Shown in pieces: positions 47,924 to 56,950 of a DNA stretch of 64,000 nucleotides. Origin of the DNA: an uncultured Pedobacter sp. (GTDB lineage Bacteria; Bacteroidota; Bacteroidia; Sphingobacteriales; Sphingobacteriaceae); contig NZ_CAMLHF010000001.1 in assembly GCF_946479715.1 (NCBI RefSeq), positions 15,721 to 79,720 on the forward strand, written 5' to 3'. The notes beneath the pieces are model-generated. The model did not search any database. It saw only the letters and a program-made list of their open reading frames with translations, and was not told the origin of the DNA. The first letter of the stretch is position 1. Each line of letters begins with the position of its first letter. The position numbers and the translations under genes are program-made.

Positions 47924-48442
47924 ATGATGATTTTGAATACGCAGAAAAACAATGTTAAGGCTGTACTATTTGTACTTATGTTAATCGTGTTGTCTTCTTG
48001 CGGTTCAAGAAAAGCAAGTGTAAAGCCTAACCCAAATTCAGCCTCTAAGATTGCTTATGCGATGTCTCATTTAAAAAGCAAGCAATTGTATCGCTTTATT
48101 AATGACTGGACAGGGGTAAGGTATCGTTTGGGTGGCCTAGATAAACGTGGTATTGATTGTTCAGGCTTTGCTTTCTTATTGCAAAAAGATATTTATGGCA
48201 ATAGCCTGCCGAGAAGGTCCCGCGATCAGGCCGAAACAATTAAAGAAAAAAGTATTAGCCAATTAAAAGAAGGAGACCTTATTTTTTTCTCTTTCGGTGG
48301 TGGTGCAGTAGATCATGTTGGAATATATCTTAATGACACTTATTTTGTTCATGCATCTACAACCCGTGGGGTAGTTGTTGATGATTTAACCCTCCCTGCT
48401 TACCAAAAAGCGATGGTTAAAGCAGGTTCTTTTAGAAACTAA
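47924..48442 (+). CDS. NlpC/P60 family cysteine peptidase, lipoprotein
   Basis: The 172-residue enzyme is a cell-wall endopeptidase of the C40 family. The signal peptide ends at lipobox LSSC (Cys about 26). The domain has the catalytic Cys in RGIDCSGFAFLLQK (about 72-85), RRSRDQA, GDLIFFSFGGGAVDHVGIYL with the catalytic His, and HASTTRGVVVDDL. Start may be the first or second Met. It begins 5 bases after mutS and is followed by a 39-residue membrane peptide, all on one strand. Confidence 0.92.
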   Translation: MMILNTQKNNVKAVLFVLMLIVLSSCGSRKASVKPNPNSASKIAYAMSHLKSKQLYRFINDWTGVRYRLGGLDKRGIDCSGFAFLLQKDIYGNSLPRRSRDQAETIKEKSISQLKEGDLIFFSFGGGAVDHVGIYLNDTYFVHASTTRGVVVDDLTLPAYQKAMVKAGSFRN

Positions 48443-48445
48443 ACT

Positions 48446-48565
48446 ATGTCAGAACCGAAGCAAGATTCTTTTTGGAATAAGTATAAACGCTTTGCTACAA
48501 CCGAAATTCTGATGTACCTCATCATGATTATCGGAATAGCCCTTGGAATTATATTTCTAAGTTAA
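48446..48565 (+). CDS. 39-residue single-helix membrane peptide
   Basis: An ATG 3 bases after the NlpC/P60 stop opens a 39-residue frame: a charged N-terminal part (MSEPKQDSFWNKYKRFATTE) and one membrane helix (about 21-38, rich in Ile, Leu and Met). The abrupt hydrophobic half, tight spacing and clean ending argue for a real gene. Its last four bases overlap the convergent DUF3857 gene at 48562. I do not recognise a family. Confidence 0.65.
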   Translation: MSEPKQDSFWNKYKRFATTEILMYLIMIIGIALGIIFLS

Positions 48566-50469
48566 TTCGTTTTAAAAATAACCTTACTATTATCTGAACT
48601 GCTTACGTCACTAAAGAAGCGCATAAAGCTTTCATATTTATCAGGAGGGTATGTTCCATTATTTAAAACAAATTTTCTGTTATATATCATCTTTTTACCC
48701 TCCATTGTAACCTTTATAGCATAGCTCCCAAATGGCGATTTAATTTCCCTGTCGTTAGGTTTAGCCTCAATGCTATATCCTTCAGGCAGGTTGTATACTA
48801 TTTCATCTTCATCGGTAAAGCCTCTGTTCACATATACGGGTAATGTTCTGTTTCTAACCTCAGGAATGGAGTTGGTTTTGTTAAACGCATTAAGTACCAT
48901 ATAAATCCTGTCATTTGTACGGGGTGCGTACCTCTGGATAGTTAGATCTAAGGATTCTGAGGTTACTGGATTACTATCTTTTCTTTGGGCAAGTTTAAGA
49001 TTGCTAAAATCAATATTGTCAATGTCATACTCTTCTTTTAGCAATTTTAACTGTTCGGACGAAGGCTTACTAATGATACGACGATAATTATCATACTGGG
49101 AGCCACTAAAGTCAGTGTGCAGCTTACCATTAACATTCCCATCCTTATCCAAATTAAGCTCTGCCTTACGTTTTAGCAGGCTTGCAGCAGTAGTTAGGGC
49201 GGGTGTTTTTAATAATTTACCACCTTCTTCTGTGCAGGCCAATACAACACGATCGTCAGTAAAACTTCCTAAATATCCAAATGGACTATCCTGACTGGTA
49301 CACTCTAACCAGGTGGTATCACTTTTAAGTGGTACACACAAAATGATATGGTTTCCCTGATCCATACTTGCAAAATTAGCATCCATACTCTTTTTATAGC
49401 TATCGCCATATACCACGCAATAAAGACTGTTTATGCCCACGGCCTTTAATAAACTCTGTGTGTAGTTTACCAGGGCTTTACAGTCGCCATAAGAAACACG
49501 GTGCACTTCAGCTGCTTCAAAAGGCTGGAAGCCCCCTATACCAATCTGGACACTAATGTATCTTGTTTTCTTTTGCACATACTCATAGATTTTTTTTGCC
49601 TTCTCTTCATCACTGTCTAATCCTTTTACCAGGTTGTTCATCTCCTGTATAATATCCGGAGATAGTGTTTGTCTCGTTTTTACAAGGTCATCATAAACCC
49701 ATTTTCCTAATTCCTGCCAGTTACTATAACTTCCTTTATGTCCATAATAAGTAAACTGTTCAGGTGCTATTTTCACGTAGGTAAGGTAATTGTCAGGGTC
49801 AGGAGCATAGGGTTCGCGCTTAATCGCGTTTAGGTTAGTCACCTTCCATGTCCGACTAACAACCTTATCTGATTTTACTACCTCTGCATTCCCCTTGTAG
49901 TTGTATTCTTTTATGCGTATTTTATCATCAGGTTTCGAGATAAAAGTGTAGCTGGTTTTCTCTACAGAAACATCAGAATAGGGTGTAGCATACCAATCAG
50001 GGATGATAAGATTTTGTTTAAACCTGATCTCATATTCGTACGAGATCGTATAAGGATAAGTTAAAATATTAGGATTATACCTTTTAATCCGGGCATCTTC
50101 AAACAAAGAAAAATCACTAACAGCACTTTCATCCAGGAAGTTACTCAAGGAAAATTTACCGGTTGGCTTTCCAAAAGAATCCATAATAATTCCCTTTACA
50201 CCTTTAATGGAGGTGGCTTTGTTGTAAAAGAGTGCCAAAGCTGCTACCTGGTCTCCGTTCTTATTCAGAACAGTAATGGCTTTTTTAACATTAAGGATAA
50301 CATTCTCTGGTGCACGCATATCTACTGTAGTCTCCATGTTTCTGATTACTGCATTAGCACGAGTTTTTAATGCAGAAGGAATGTTTTCTACATTATAATC
50401 TGGTTGTTCCTGAGCGTATCCCTTAAGGGCAACAGCAATAAAAATCAGAAATAATAATCTCTTCCGCAT
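48562..50469 (-). CDS. DUF3857 / transglutaminase-like exported protein with intact active site
   Basis: The 635-residue exported protein has a signal peptide (about 1-19), an N-terminal DUF3857 beta domain (about 60-240), and a transglutaminase-like domain with Cys in SYGDCKALVNYTQSLLKA (about 327) and His in GNHIILCVPL, followed by WLECTSQDSPFGYLG, where Glu stands in the third catalytic position as in its close relatives. A C-terminal beta domain (DUF2569-like region or similar) ends the protein. It directly follows a paralogue that lacks these residues. Substrate and activity are unknown. Confidence 0.87.
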   Translation of the reverse strand: MRKRLLFLIFIAVALKGYAQEQPDYNVENIPSALKTRANAVIRNMETTVDMRAPENVILNVKKAITVLNKNGDQVAALALFYNKATSIKGVKGIIMDSFGKPTGKFSLSNFLDESAVSDFSLFEDARIKRYNPNILTYPYTISYEYEIRFKQNLIIPDWYATPYSDVSVEKTSYTFISKPDDKIRIKEYNYKGNAEVVKSDKVVSRTWKVTNLNAIKREPYAPDPDNYLTYVKIAPEQFTYYGHKGSYSNWQELGKWVYDDLVKTRQTLSPDIIQEMNNLVKGLDSDEEKAKKIYEYVQKKTRYISVQIGIGGFQPFEAAEVHRVSYGDCKALVNYTQSLLKAVGINSLYCVVYGDSYKKSMDANFASMDQGNHIILCVPLKSDTTWLECTSQDSPFGYLGSFTDDRVVLACTEEGGKLLKTPALTTAASLLKRKAELNLDKDGNVNGKLHTDFSGSQYDNYRRIISKPSSEQLKLLKEEYDIDNIDFSNLKLAQRKDSNPVTSESLDLTIQRYAPRTNDRIYMVLNAFNKTNSIPEVRNRTLPVYVNRGFTDEDEIVYNLPEGYSIEAKPNDREIKSPFGSYAIKVTMEGKKMIYNRKFVLNNGTYPPDKYESFMRFFSDVSSSDNSKVIFKTN

Positions 50470-52446
50470 TTACTTGTTTTTTTTAAATACAATATCAGTT
50501 TTTTGTGATTGTATAATCCGGCTATAAAATTCTTTCAGTGATAAGTATTCGTCAGATTCGTAAATAGGTTTATTGAATTGAAGCATCTCATTGAAAACAA
50601 AAGAATCGTCTTGCATTGATGTTGAGGCAAGATATTTCCCGCCATTATCTGTCAGAGCCATCGACATATCTTTCGGTTTATCAATTACAGAAATATTAGC
50701 AGGAAGTTTAATGATCATAGTTATCCTTTCTTCGCTTGCCGCCCCCATATCAACAGGGTAAGTCCTTTCATTTAAATTGAATGGGTTTTTAGTAATACGG
50801 TTAATAAAGAATGGATTAAAGTATGATTGATCGGCATTTAAATTATCAAAAACCTTCATTTCAATCTCATAGTCTTCTACCAGCGTGTTGTCCAGGCTAT
50901 CCACATTTTCTATTGAATGTTTTAGTATGCTTATTCCGGGCATTTGTTCGTCTAACTTTTCTACGTATTCATCTACAGAGTTAGCTGCTACAATACGCTG
51001 GCGCTTTTTAAGTGCAGCATATCCTAATGAGTAAGTAATTAATTTGCCCTTTAGTTTTCCATCTGCAGTTAGCTCAGCATTAAGAACATACTTTGTTGAT
51101 TCTTTTTGACTGGCTTTTAAATCGTACCAGTAAGATGGTTTCTTTAAATTAATAACCCTGCCATTTCCATTTATGCAGTGTAGTGGTAGTAGTCCAAATG
51201 GTAAAAGGGGTTCTGTTGCATCCAGTAAATAGCTTTTATCGCCAATATTAACCTTTGCAACCACATAATTAAAATCGCTGATTATCGGAAAAAGGTTGTT
51301 AACTACACCATTTGCCCTGGTTGATAAGATTACGGCTTCAGCATCCAGATCTGCGGCACTTAAAGCAGCAATTAATGCTAAATTTATATCTCCGGTGTTT
51401 CCTGAATGCTTTTCAAGAACAGTTTTGATGTTGTTCTCACTGTAAATACCGATGAAGCCATTCATTTTTATATTTTTTCCAATGTAATTGTAAATGGCTT
51501 TTGCCTTGCTTAAATCATCACTGGCTTTGCCCAATATTTGAGGCATCAACTCTTTAAATACATCTTTTCGCTTCATTTGGGTGCCAAATGATTTGTCTGA
51601 ATTTAATTCATAATCAACATCTTTCCAGGTTTTAGTGATGCTTTTTTTGCCACCATTAAGCATAACATAATCAGAAAGTTCATAGTAAATGGCCGATCTG
51701 AAGTTACTTGGGGCAGTCATATAATCCTCTTCAACCAAAGCCGGAACGTCCTTCATAATATAGGTCATTTTCGAACAGTCAATCTTAGTCCCTGCAATCA
51801 TCAGACATTCTTTCTTCAATTCTGCATTCTGCTTGGCAAGCTTTTGCGCTCCCCTTAATGAAACATTGTAATTATAGACGGCAGGAATATTGGCTATATA
51901 CTCACTGTGTAACTTAGGTATGTCCGATTGAAATTCCCAGGTTTTAAAGTTGAAGATATAAGGCGAATACAGTCGGTAGCTATATTCAACAATGCTTCCA
52001 TCCATTAGGTTGGGCATCGTAAATTTTGTTAGCGAAACGTATTTGTTCTTTTTCTCATTAAATACTTTTTTCTTATCCAGCTCAGTTTTAACCAGCTGAC
52101 CATTTACAAAATTTATAGTCGTAGCTTTTAATTCTTTAATTTCATCTTCATCATCCCGATATATCCTCAATGGAATTACAATATTTCCATGGTTAAAACC
52201 TTCTTTATTGAAAATTTTAATGCGTACATGATATTGAAAATCAATGTAGGTTTTGCCGGTTGTATTATCCAGTTGAACAGCAGCAGTACCAAATTCTCTG
52301 ATAACCATAGCATTGGCATTGCTATCTAGTTGTGTGTTTTTTAATTCAATATCACTTCCTGTAATTCTTGCATACTCAAAATCCTGAGCATAAGAATAAC
52401 TAATCGAAAAAAACGATAAAAGAAGCGCAATGGAAAGAAGTTTCAT
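50470..52446 (-). CDS. DUF3857 / transglutaminase-like exported protein lacking catalytic Cys and His
   Basis: This 658-residue paralogue of the next gene has the same layout: signal peptide (about 1-20), DUF3857 domain (about 50-260), transglutaminase-like domain (about 300-430) and C-terminal beta domain. Where the active enzyme has GDCKAL it reads GDINLAL (about 352), and where the His should be it reads SDFNYVVAKV; only the Asp of YLLDATEP remains. It is therefore probably a non-catalytic partner. The two genes touch without a spacer (50470/50469) and must be co-transcribed. Confidence 0.86.
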   Translation of the reverse strand: MKLLSIALLLSFFSISYSYAQDFEYARITGSDIELKNTQLDSNANAMVIREFGTAAVQLDNTTGKTYIDFQYHVRIKIFNKEGFNHGNIVIPLRIYRDDEDEIKELKATTINFVNGQLVKTELDKKKVFNEKKNKYVSLTKFTMPNLMDGSIVEYSYRLYSPYIFNFKTWEFQSDIPKLHSEYIANIPAVYNYNVSLRGAQKLAKQNAELKKECLMIAGTKIDCSKMTYIMKDVPALVEEDYMTAPSNFRSAIYYELSDYVMLNGGKKSITKTWKDVDYELNSDKSFGTQMKRKDVFKELMPQILGKASDDLSKAKAIYNYIGKNIKMNGFIGIYSENNIKTVLEKHSGNTGDINLALIAALSAADLDAEAVILSTRANGVVNNLFPIISDFNYVVAKVNIGDKSYLLDATEPLLPFGLLPLHCINGNGRVINLKKPSYWYDLKASQKESTKYVLNAELTADGKLKGKLITYSLGYAALKKRQRIVAANSVDEYVEKLDEQMPGISILKHSIENVDSLDNTLVEDYEIEMKVFDNLNADQSYFNPFFINRITKNPFNLNERTYPVDMGAASEERITMIIKLPANISVIDKPKDMSMALTDNGGKYLASTSMQDDSFVFNEMLQFNKPIYESDEYLSLKEFYSRIIQSQKTDIVFKKNK

Positions 52447-52588
52447 AATGGAGCGATATTATATAGCAGTATTGATACAGCAAAGGAAATAAAAATATAC
52501 ATTAAAACCATTTGTTTCTGAATTTAATGCATTATCAAATAAGTTAAGGTTTAATGGATGATTTTTACGACTTTTGAAGAGCTACAAA

Positions 52589-53602
52589 ATGTTAGAAATG
52601 AAATTATATTTAAATCGTCCGCTTGCTTTTTTTGATTTAGAAACTACCGGAGTTAATGTTGGTGCCGATCGTATAGTAGAAATTGCCATACTAAAAGCTA
52701 TGCCTGATGGCTCAGAACTGATTAAAACGCTTCGTATTAATCCTGAAATGCCTATCCCATTACAATCGTCATTAATTCATGGAATTTATGATAAAGATAT
52801 TGCCAACGAGCCAACATTTAAAGATGTAGCACAAGAACTTTCTGATTTTATTGGCGATGCTGATTTGGCAGGATATAACTCAAACAGATTTGATATTCCT
52901 GTATTACTTGAAGAATTTCTAAGAGCAGGAGTGGATTTTGATATGTCTGACCGAAAGTTTGTAGATGTTCAGAATATATTCCATCAAATGGAGCAGCGTA
53001 CCTTGCGCGCTGCATATAAATTCTACTGCGATAAAGATATTGTAAATGCGCATTCTGCCGAAGCAGATATCACTGCTACTTATCATGTTTTATTGGCTCA
53101 AATCGAGCGCTATAAGGATACAGAATTTGAAGATAAACAAGGTAATATATCAAAACCGGTTCAGAATAGTGTAGAAGCACTTCATACTTTTACAAATATG
53201 AATAAACCTGTGGATTTTGCAGGTCGCATGGTTTTTAACGAAGATAACGAAGAGATTTTCAACTTCGGGAAACACAAAGGCAAAACTGTTGAACAGGTTT
53301 TTGATACTGAACCTAGCTACTATGCCTGGATGAAACAGGGCGATTTTCCTTTATACACCAAGAAAAAACTAGGCGAAATTTGGGATAGATGGAATAAAAA
53401 GAAGGAAAAGCTTAAACTTGAGAAACAACAGCAACAAGGTCAGCAGGCTCAGGCTCCCAAACAGGCACAACCGCACGTATCAAATAAGCCTAACCCAAAC
53501 CAGTCAAAGCCGACATTTAAACCTCAGCCAAAAAAGGAAAAACCTGCTGTTGATGTGACTAATGATATGTTGGAGCAGCTAAAAATGAAGTTCGGAAAAT
53601 AG
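52589..53602 (+). CDS. DnaQ-like 3'-5' exonuclease (DEDDh)
   Basis: From the ATG at 52589 the product is 337 residues; the upstream TTG at 52574 lies in a promoter-like sequence and is unlikely. The exonuclease domain (about 7-175) has DLETTG with the first Asp/Glu pair, GYNSNRFDIPVLLEEFLRAG, and the HSAEADITATYHVL motif with the catalytic His and Asp. A short region (about 215-270) with NFGKHKGKTVEQV is a putative quorum-sensing-regulated-factor-like module common in Bacteroidota exonucleases, and a Gln/Pro/Lys-rich tail follows. It stands alone. Confidence 0.88.
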   Translation: MLEMKLYLNRPLAFFDLETTGVNVGADRIVEIAILKAMPDGSELIKTLRINPEMPIPLQSSLIHGIYDKDIANEPTFKDVAQELSDFIGDADLAGYNSNRFDIPVLLEEFLRAGVDFDMSDRKFVDVQNIFHQMEQRTLRAAYKFYCDKDIVNAHSAEADITATYHVLLAQIERYKDTEFEDKQGNISKPVQNSVEALHTFTNMNKPVDFAGRMVFNEDNEEIFNFGKHKGKTVEQVFDTEPSYYAWMKQGDFPLYTKKKLGEIWDRWNKKKEKLKLEKQQQQGQQAQAPKQAQPHVSNKPNPNQSKPTFKPQPKKEKPAVDVTNDMLEQLKMKFGK

Positions 53603-53633
53603 ATACGAGATTCGAAAAATATAAATTATTAAG

Positions 53634-53667
53634 AACTATCCGGAGTAACTATTCGGGTAGTTTTTTT
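53634..53667. terminator. terminator after the exonuclease gene
   Basis: AACTATCCG (53634-53642) and CGGGTAGTT (53654-53662) form a 9-bp stem with one wobble, then seven T. The stem overlaps the last codons of the convergent queG. Confidence 0.7.
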
Positions 53668-54590
53668 ATGAAATCTATATTCCTGGTAAGTCCTTTGAAT
53701 TTAGTTCTTTTAACAGCCGAATTCTTAAATATATTTTTAAACACATCTTCAGTAATGTCGAGCCAGTCTTCCCGTTTCATGTTTAAGAGGTTCTCTTTCG
53801 GCTGAAACTTAGGCTCAGAGTGAGGAACAGAGAATCTGTTCCAGGGGCACACATCCTGGCAAATATCACATCCGAACATCCAGTTCTCCATCTTATCATT
53901 AAAAGTATTAGGGATTTCGTCTCTTAACTCGATCGTTAAATAAGAAATACACTTTTTGGCATCAATAATAAATGGCGATAATATCGCATCGGTAGGGCAG
54001 GCATCTATACATTTGGTACATGTTCCGCAATGGTCGGTCTCAAAAGCATTATCATATTCCAGGTCCAAGTCTACAATAAGTTCGGCCAGAAAGAAGAATG
54101 AACCACTTTTTTTACTGATCAGATTACTGTTTTTTCCGATCCATCCAATGCCAGCACGTTTTGCCCATGCACGGTCCAGAACAGGGGCCGAATCCACAAA
54201 AGCGCGGCCATTAACCTCACCAATCTCTTCTAAAATGAAATTGAGCAATTGAAACAGCTTGTCTTTAATTACCAGATGGTAATCTGTACCGTAAGCATAT
54301 TTAGATATTTTTGGTGCGTCAGGATCAGTCTGCTGCTCTCCCGGGAAATAGTTTAATGTGAGCGATATCACAGATTTTGAATCGTCTACCAGTAATCTTG
54401 GGTCCAGGCGTTTATCAAAATGATTCTCCATGTAGGCCATTTCTCCATGGTAATTGTTATTTAACCATTTCTCAAGCCTTGGCGCTTCATCTTCAAGGAA
54501 TTCAGCTTTGGCAATACCGCATTGCATGAAGCCTAACCGAAGGGCTTCATCCTTAATCATTTTGCTGTATTTTGCAGAATTACTATTCAT
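53649..54590 (-). CDS. queG: epoxyqueuosine reductase
   Basis: QueG reduces epoxyqueuosine to queuosine in tRNA, using cobalamin and two 4Fe-4S clusters. From the ATG at 54590 it has 313 residues; an upstream TTG at 54599 is the only alternative. Motifs are [10 protein letters not shown] (about 150), the ferredoxin-like [16 protein letters not shown] (about 192-207) and [11 protein letters not shown] near 242. Length is in the short QueG range, without the HEAT-repeat extension. A TATCTTTG box at 54604-54597 lies only 6 bases before the start, suggesting a leaderless or nearly leaderless transcript. Confidence 0.94.
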   Translation of the reverse strand: MNSNSAKYSKMIKDEALRLGFMQCGIAKAEFLEDEAPRLEKWLNNNYHGEMAYMENHFDKRLDPRLLVDDSKSVISLTLNYFPGEQQTDPDAPKISKYAYGTDYHLVIKDKLFQLLNFILEEIGEVNGRAFVDSAPVLDRAWAKRAGIGWIGKNSNLISKKSGSFFFLAELIVDLDLEYDNAFETDHCGTCTKCIDACPTDAILSPFIIDAKKCISYLTIELRDEIPNTFNDKMENWMFGCDICQDVCPWNRFSVPHSEPKFQPKENLLNMKREDWLDITEDVFKNIFKNSAVKRTKFKGLTRNIDFIKKLPE

Positions 54591-54595
54591 GAAAT

Positions 54596-54612
54596 GCAAA
54601 GATAATCTTTGC
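54596..54612. promoter_or_regulatory. palindrome GCAAAGATAATCTTTGC in a divergent promoter
   Basis: The 17-base palindrome has 8-base arms around one base. Its left half is the -7 box of queG on the minus strand, and the right half resembles a -7 box for the small gene at 54667. It may be an operator or simply paired promoters. Confidence 0.4.
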
Positions 54613-54666
54613 TTATCAAACCTTTAAGTTCTTTAATTGTTTATTAAGTAACTAAAACTTAATATT

Positions 54667-54876
54667 ATGGATAATGCAGATGTTAAACATTCAGAGGATC
54701 CACTAAAGCCTCATAAGCCAATCGAAACGAATTATTCAAAGCATCAGGCTGATCCGGGACCTTCACGTCAGGCTGTAGATGAATACGATAAAAATGGGGC
54801 TGCTCCTGTATTAAAATGGATAATTCCTATTCTTGTTGTAGCTTTGTTGATCTATTGGCTGTTTTTTAAAGACTAA
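54667..54876 (+). CDS. 69-residue hypothetical membrane protein
   Basis: The product has a hydrophilic, Pro- and His-rich N-terminal half (about 1-45) and one membrane helix near the C-terminus (about 49-66, LKWIIPILVVALLIYWLFF) ending in KD. This tail-anchored arrangement is common in small Bacteroidota envelope proteins, but I recognise no family. It lies between divergent queG and convergent ruvB, and a promoter-like palindrome precedes it. Confidence 0.7.
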   Translation: MDNADVKHSEDPLKPHKPIETNYSKHQADPGPSRQAVDEYDKNGAAPVLKWIIPILVVALLIYWLFFKD

Positions 54877-54889
54877 TGAAGTTGAATGA

Positions 54890-55912
54890 TCAGAATAATT
54901 TACCTGTTTGGCCGGGAAAATTTCTTTTCAAATGCTTGTACGCTGCTTCCGTTGCTTCACGGCCACGAGAGGTTCGCATTAAAAAGCCTTCTTGTATCAG
55001 AAAAGGCTCATAAACTTCCTCAATGGTTCCTTCATCATCCCCAACTGCGGTAGCAATCGTTTTTAAGCCAACAGGCCCACCTTTAAACTTATCTATAATG
55101 GTGGTAAGAATTTTATTGTCCATTTCGTCCAAACCGTGCTCATCAACATTTAGGGCATTAAGCGCGTAGCGGGCAATCTCTGTATCAATCTTGCCATTTC
55201 CTTTAATCTGGGCAAAATCTCTTGTCCGTCTTAATAGTGCATTGGCAATACGCGGTGTACCACGACTTCTGCGAGCTATTTCATAAGCGCCTTCCTCAGT
55301 AATCGGCGTTTTTAAAATATCAGATGATCTTAAAACTATGGTTGTAAGTAACTTGGCATCGTAATAAGCCAATCTGGAGTTAATTCCAAACCTTGCCCGT
55401 AGGGGCGCGGTAAGTAAACCGGAACGTGTTGTTGCACCTACTAATGTAAAAGGATTCAGACTGATTTGTACTGAACGGGCATTGGGCCCACTTTCAAGCA
55501 TAATATCAATCTTATAGTCTTCCATTGCAGAGTATAAATACTCTTCAACCAGTGGACTTAATCTGTGAATCTCATCAATAAATAATATGTCACCTGTATC
55601 CAGATTTGTAAGGAGTCCGGCCAAATCGCCCGGTTTATCCAAAACTGGTCCCGACGTTATTTTAATACCTACACCCATCTCATTTGCAATGATGTGAGAA
55701 AGTGTAGTTTTACCTAAACCCGGGGGGCCATGCAATAAAACATGGTCTAATGGTTCTCCTCTTAACTTTGCAGCTTTTACAAAGATTTTGAGGTTTTCCA
55801 TAATTTTGTCTTGCCCTGTAAAGTCCTCAAAAACTTGCGGACGCAGCACTTTCTCTATATCACGTTCAATAGGAGATAGGCTTTCAGAAGAAGGATCAAG
55901 ATTTTCGTTCAT
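54890..55912 (-). CDS. ruvB: Holliday junction DNA helicase RuvB
   Basis: RuvB is the AAA+ motor that drives branch migration with RuvA. The 340 residues contain [11 protein letters not shown] (about 24-34), Walker [10 protein letters not shown] (about 62-70), Walker [23 protein letters not shown], the [12 protein letters not shown] sensor region and the winged-helix end [17 protein letters not shown]. Length matches the family. It stands alone here; ruvA and ruvC are not in the window. Confidence 0.97.
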   Translation of the reverse strand: MNENLDPSSESLSPIERDIEKVLRPQVFEDFTGQDKIMENLKIFVKAAKLRGEPLDHVLLHGPPGLGKTTLSHIIANEMGVGIKITSGPVLDKPGDLAGLLTNLDTGDILFIDEIHRLSPLVEEYLYSAMEDYKIDIMLESGPNARSVQISLNPFTLVGATTRSGLLTAPLRARFGINSRLAYYDAKLLTTIVLRSSDILKTPITEEGAYEIARRSRGTPRIANALLRRTRDFAQIKGNGKIDTEIARYALNALNVDEHGLDEMDNKILTTIIDKFKGGPVGLKTIATAVGDDEGTIEEVYEPFLIQEGFLMRTSRGREATEAAYKHLKRNFPGQTGKLF

Positions 55913-55937
55913 TTACTTTTAATATTGTATTTAGCAC

Positions 55938-56053
55938 TTAGTAGATAGTACTTAGACATGGTGTCAAACATCCAAAAATACATTTAAAATCACATATATG
56001 AAATTCTATTAAGTTGCTTTCCTTTAATTTAAATACTAAGTACTATCTACTAA
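55938..56053. repeat. inverted-repeat pair with 18-bp arms
   Basis: Arms at 55938-55955 and 56036-56053 are perfect reverse complements (TTAGTAGATAGTACTTAG on the left) flanking 80 AT-rich bases. The right arm covers the stop codon of the 3-hydroxyacyl-CoA dehydrogenase gene and continues as a TAGTATTTAG near-repeat. It may be a small non-autonomous element. Confidence 0.75.
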
Positions 56054-56940
56054 ATACTAAACTTGCTGGCAACTTTGGCTTCTTTAACTCCTGCAGCATA
56101 GTTGTAAAAACCTTCACCAGATTTAATTCCTTTATTACCGGCAGTAACCATATTTACCAATAATGGGCATGGAGCATACTTAGGATTCCCAAATCCGTCA
56201 TGCAGTACACGTAATATAGCCAGGCAAACATCCAGACCTATAAAATCGGCGAGCTGCAATGGACCCATCGGATGTGCCATTCCTAACTTCATTACCGTAT
56301 CAATTTCTTCGACACCTGCAACGTTTTCATAAAGTGTATATATAGCCTCATTTATCATGGGCATTAATATTCTATTGGCAACAAAGCCCGGGTAATCATT
56401 TACCTCTACAGGGGCTTTTTCAAGCTTTTTGGAAAGATCCATTATTGTAGCAGTAGTTTCGTTGCTGGTGGCATAGCCACGAATCACCTCAACCAGTTTC
56501 ATTACCGGTACAGGATTCATAAAATGCATCCCTATCACTTTGGCGCCTCTATTGGTAACAGATGCTATTTTGGTAATGGAGATAGAAGAAGTGTTACTTG
56601 CTAAAATAGCATCTGCCTTAGCAAAAGCATCCAAATCTCTAAATATTTTCAGCTTTAGATCAAGGTTTTCAGTGGCGGCTTCAACTACAAGATCTGCATT
56701 TGCAACACCCGATTGCATATCGGTAAATACTGTAATATTTTTAAGCGTTTCGGCCTTTTGTGCCTCTGTAATTGTACCTTTCGCAACCTGTCGATCAAGG
56801 TTTTTGCCAATCGTATTGATTGCCTTTTCAAGTGCTTCCTTGTTAATGTCGACCAGGTTTACCTGATATCCGAATTGAGCAAAAACATGCGCAATCCCAT
56901 TGCCCATAGTGCCTGAGCCTATTACTGAGATGTTTTTCAT
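56050..56940 (-). CDS. 3-hydroxyacyl-CoA (3-hydroxybutyryl-CoA) dehydrogenase
   Basis: It oxidises 3-hydroxyacyl-CoA to 3-oxoacyl-CoA with NAD in fatty acid or butyrate metabolism. The 296 residues start ISVIGSGTMGNGIAHVFAQFGY (NAD-binding loop) and contain LASNTSSISITKIAS, GMHFMNPVPVMKLVEVI with the catalytic His (about 138) and YPGFVANRILMPMINEA. It follows pdxH after 10 bases on the same strand. The last codons lie inside a repeat arm, so the C-terminus may have been rewritten by that element. Confidence 0.93.
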   Translation of the reverse strand: MKNISVIGSGTMGNGIAHVFAQFGYQVNLVDINKEALEKAINTIGKNLDRQVAKGTITEAQKAETLKNITVFTDMQSGVANADLVVEAATENLDLKLKIFRDLDAFAKADAILASNTSSISITKIASVTNRGAKVIGMHFMNPVPVMKLVEVIRGYATSNETTATIMDLSKKLEKAPVEVNDYPGFVANRILMPMINEAIYTLYENVAGVEEIDTVMKLGMAHPMGPLQLADFIGLDVCLAILRVLHDGFGNPKYAPCPLLVNMVTAGNKGIKSGEGFYNYAAGVKEAKVASKFSI

Positions 56941-56950
56941 TTAAGTTTTT

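Noticed and set aside
48562..50469. Loss of the third catalytic residue (Glu for Asp) in the active DUF3857 paralogue
   Set aside because: WLECTSQ appears to be the normal sequence in this subfamily, so the Glu is not evidence of inactivation.
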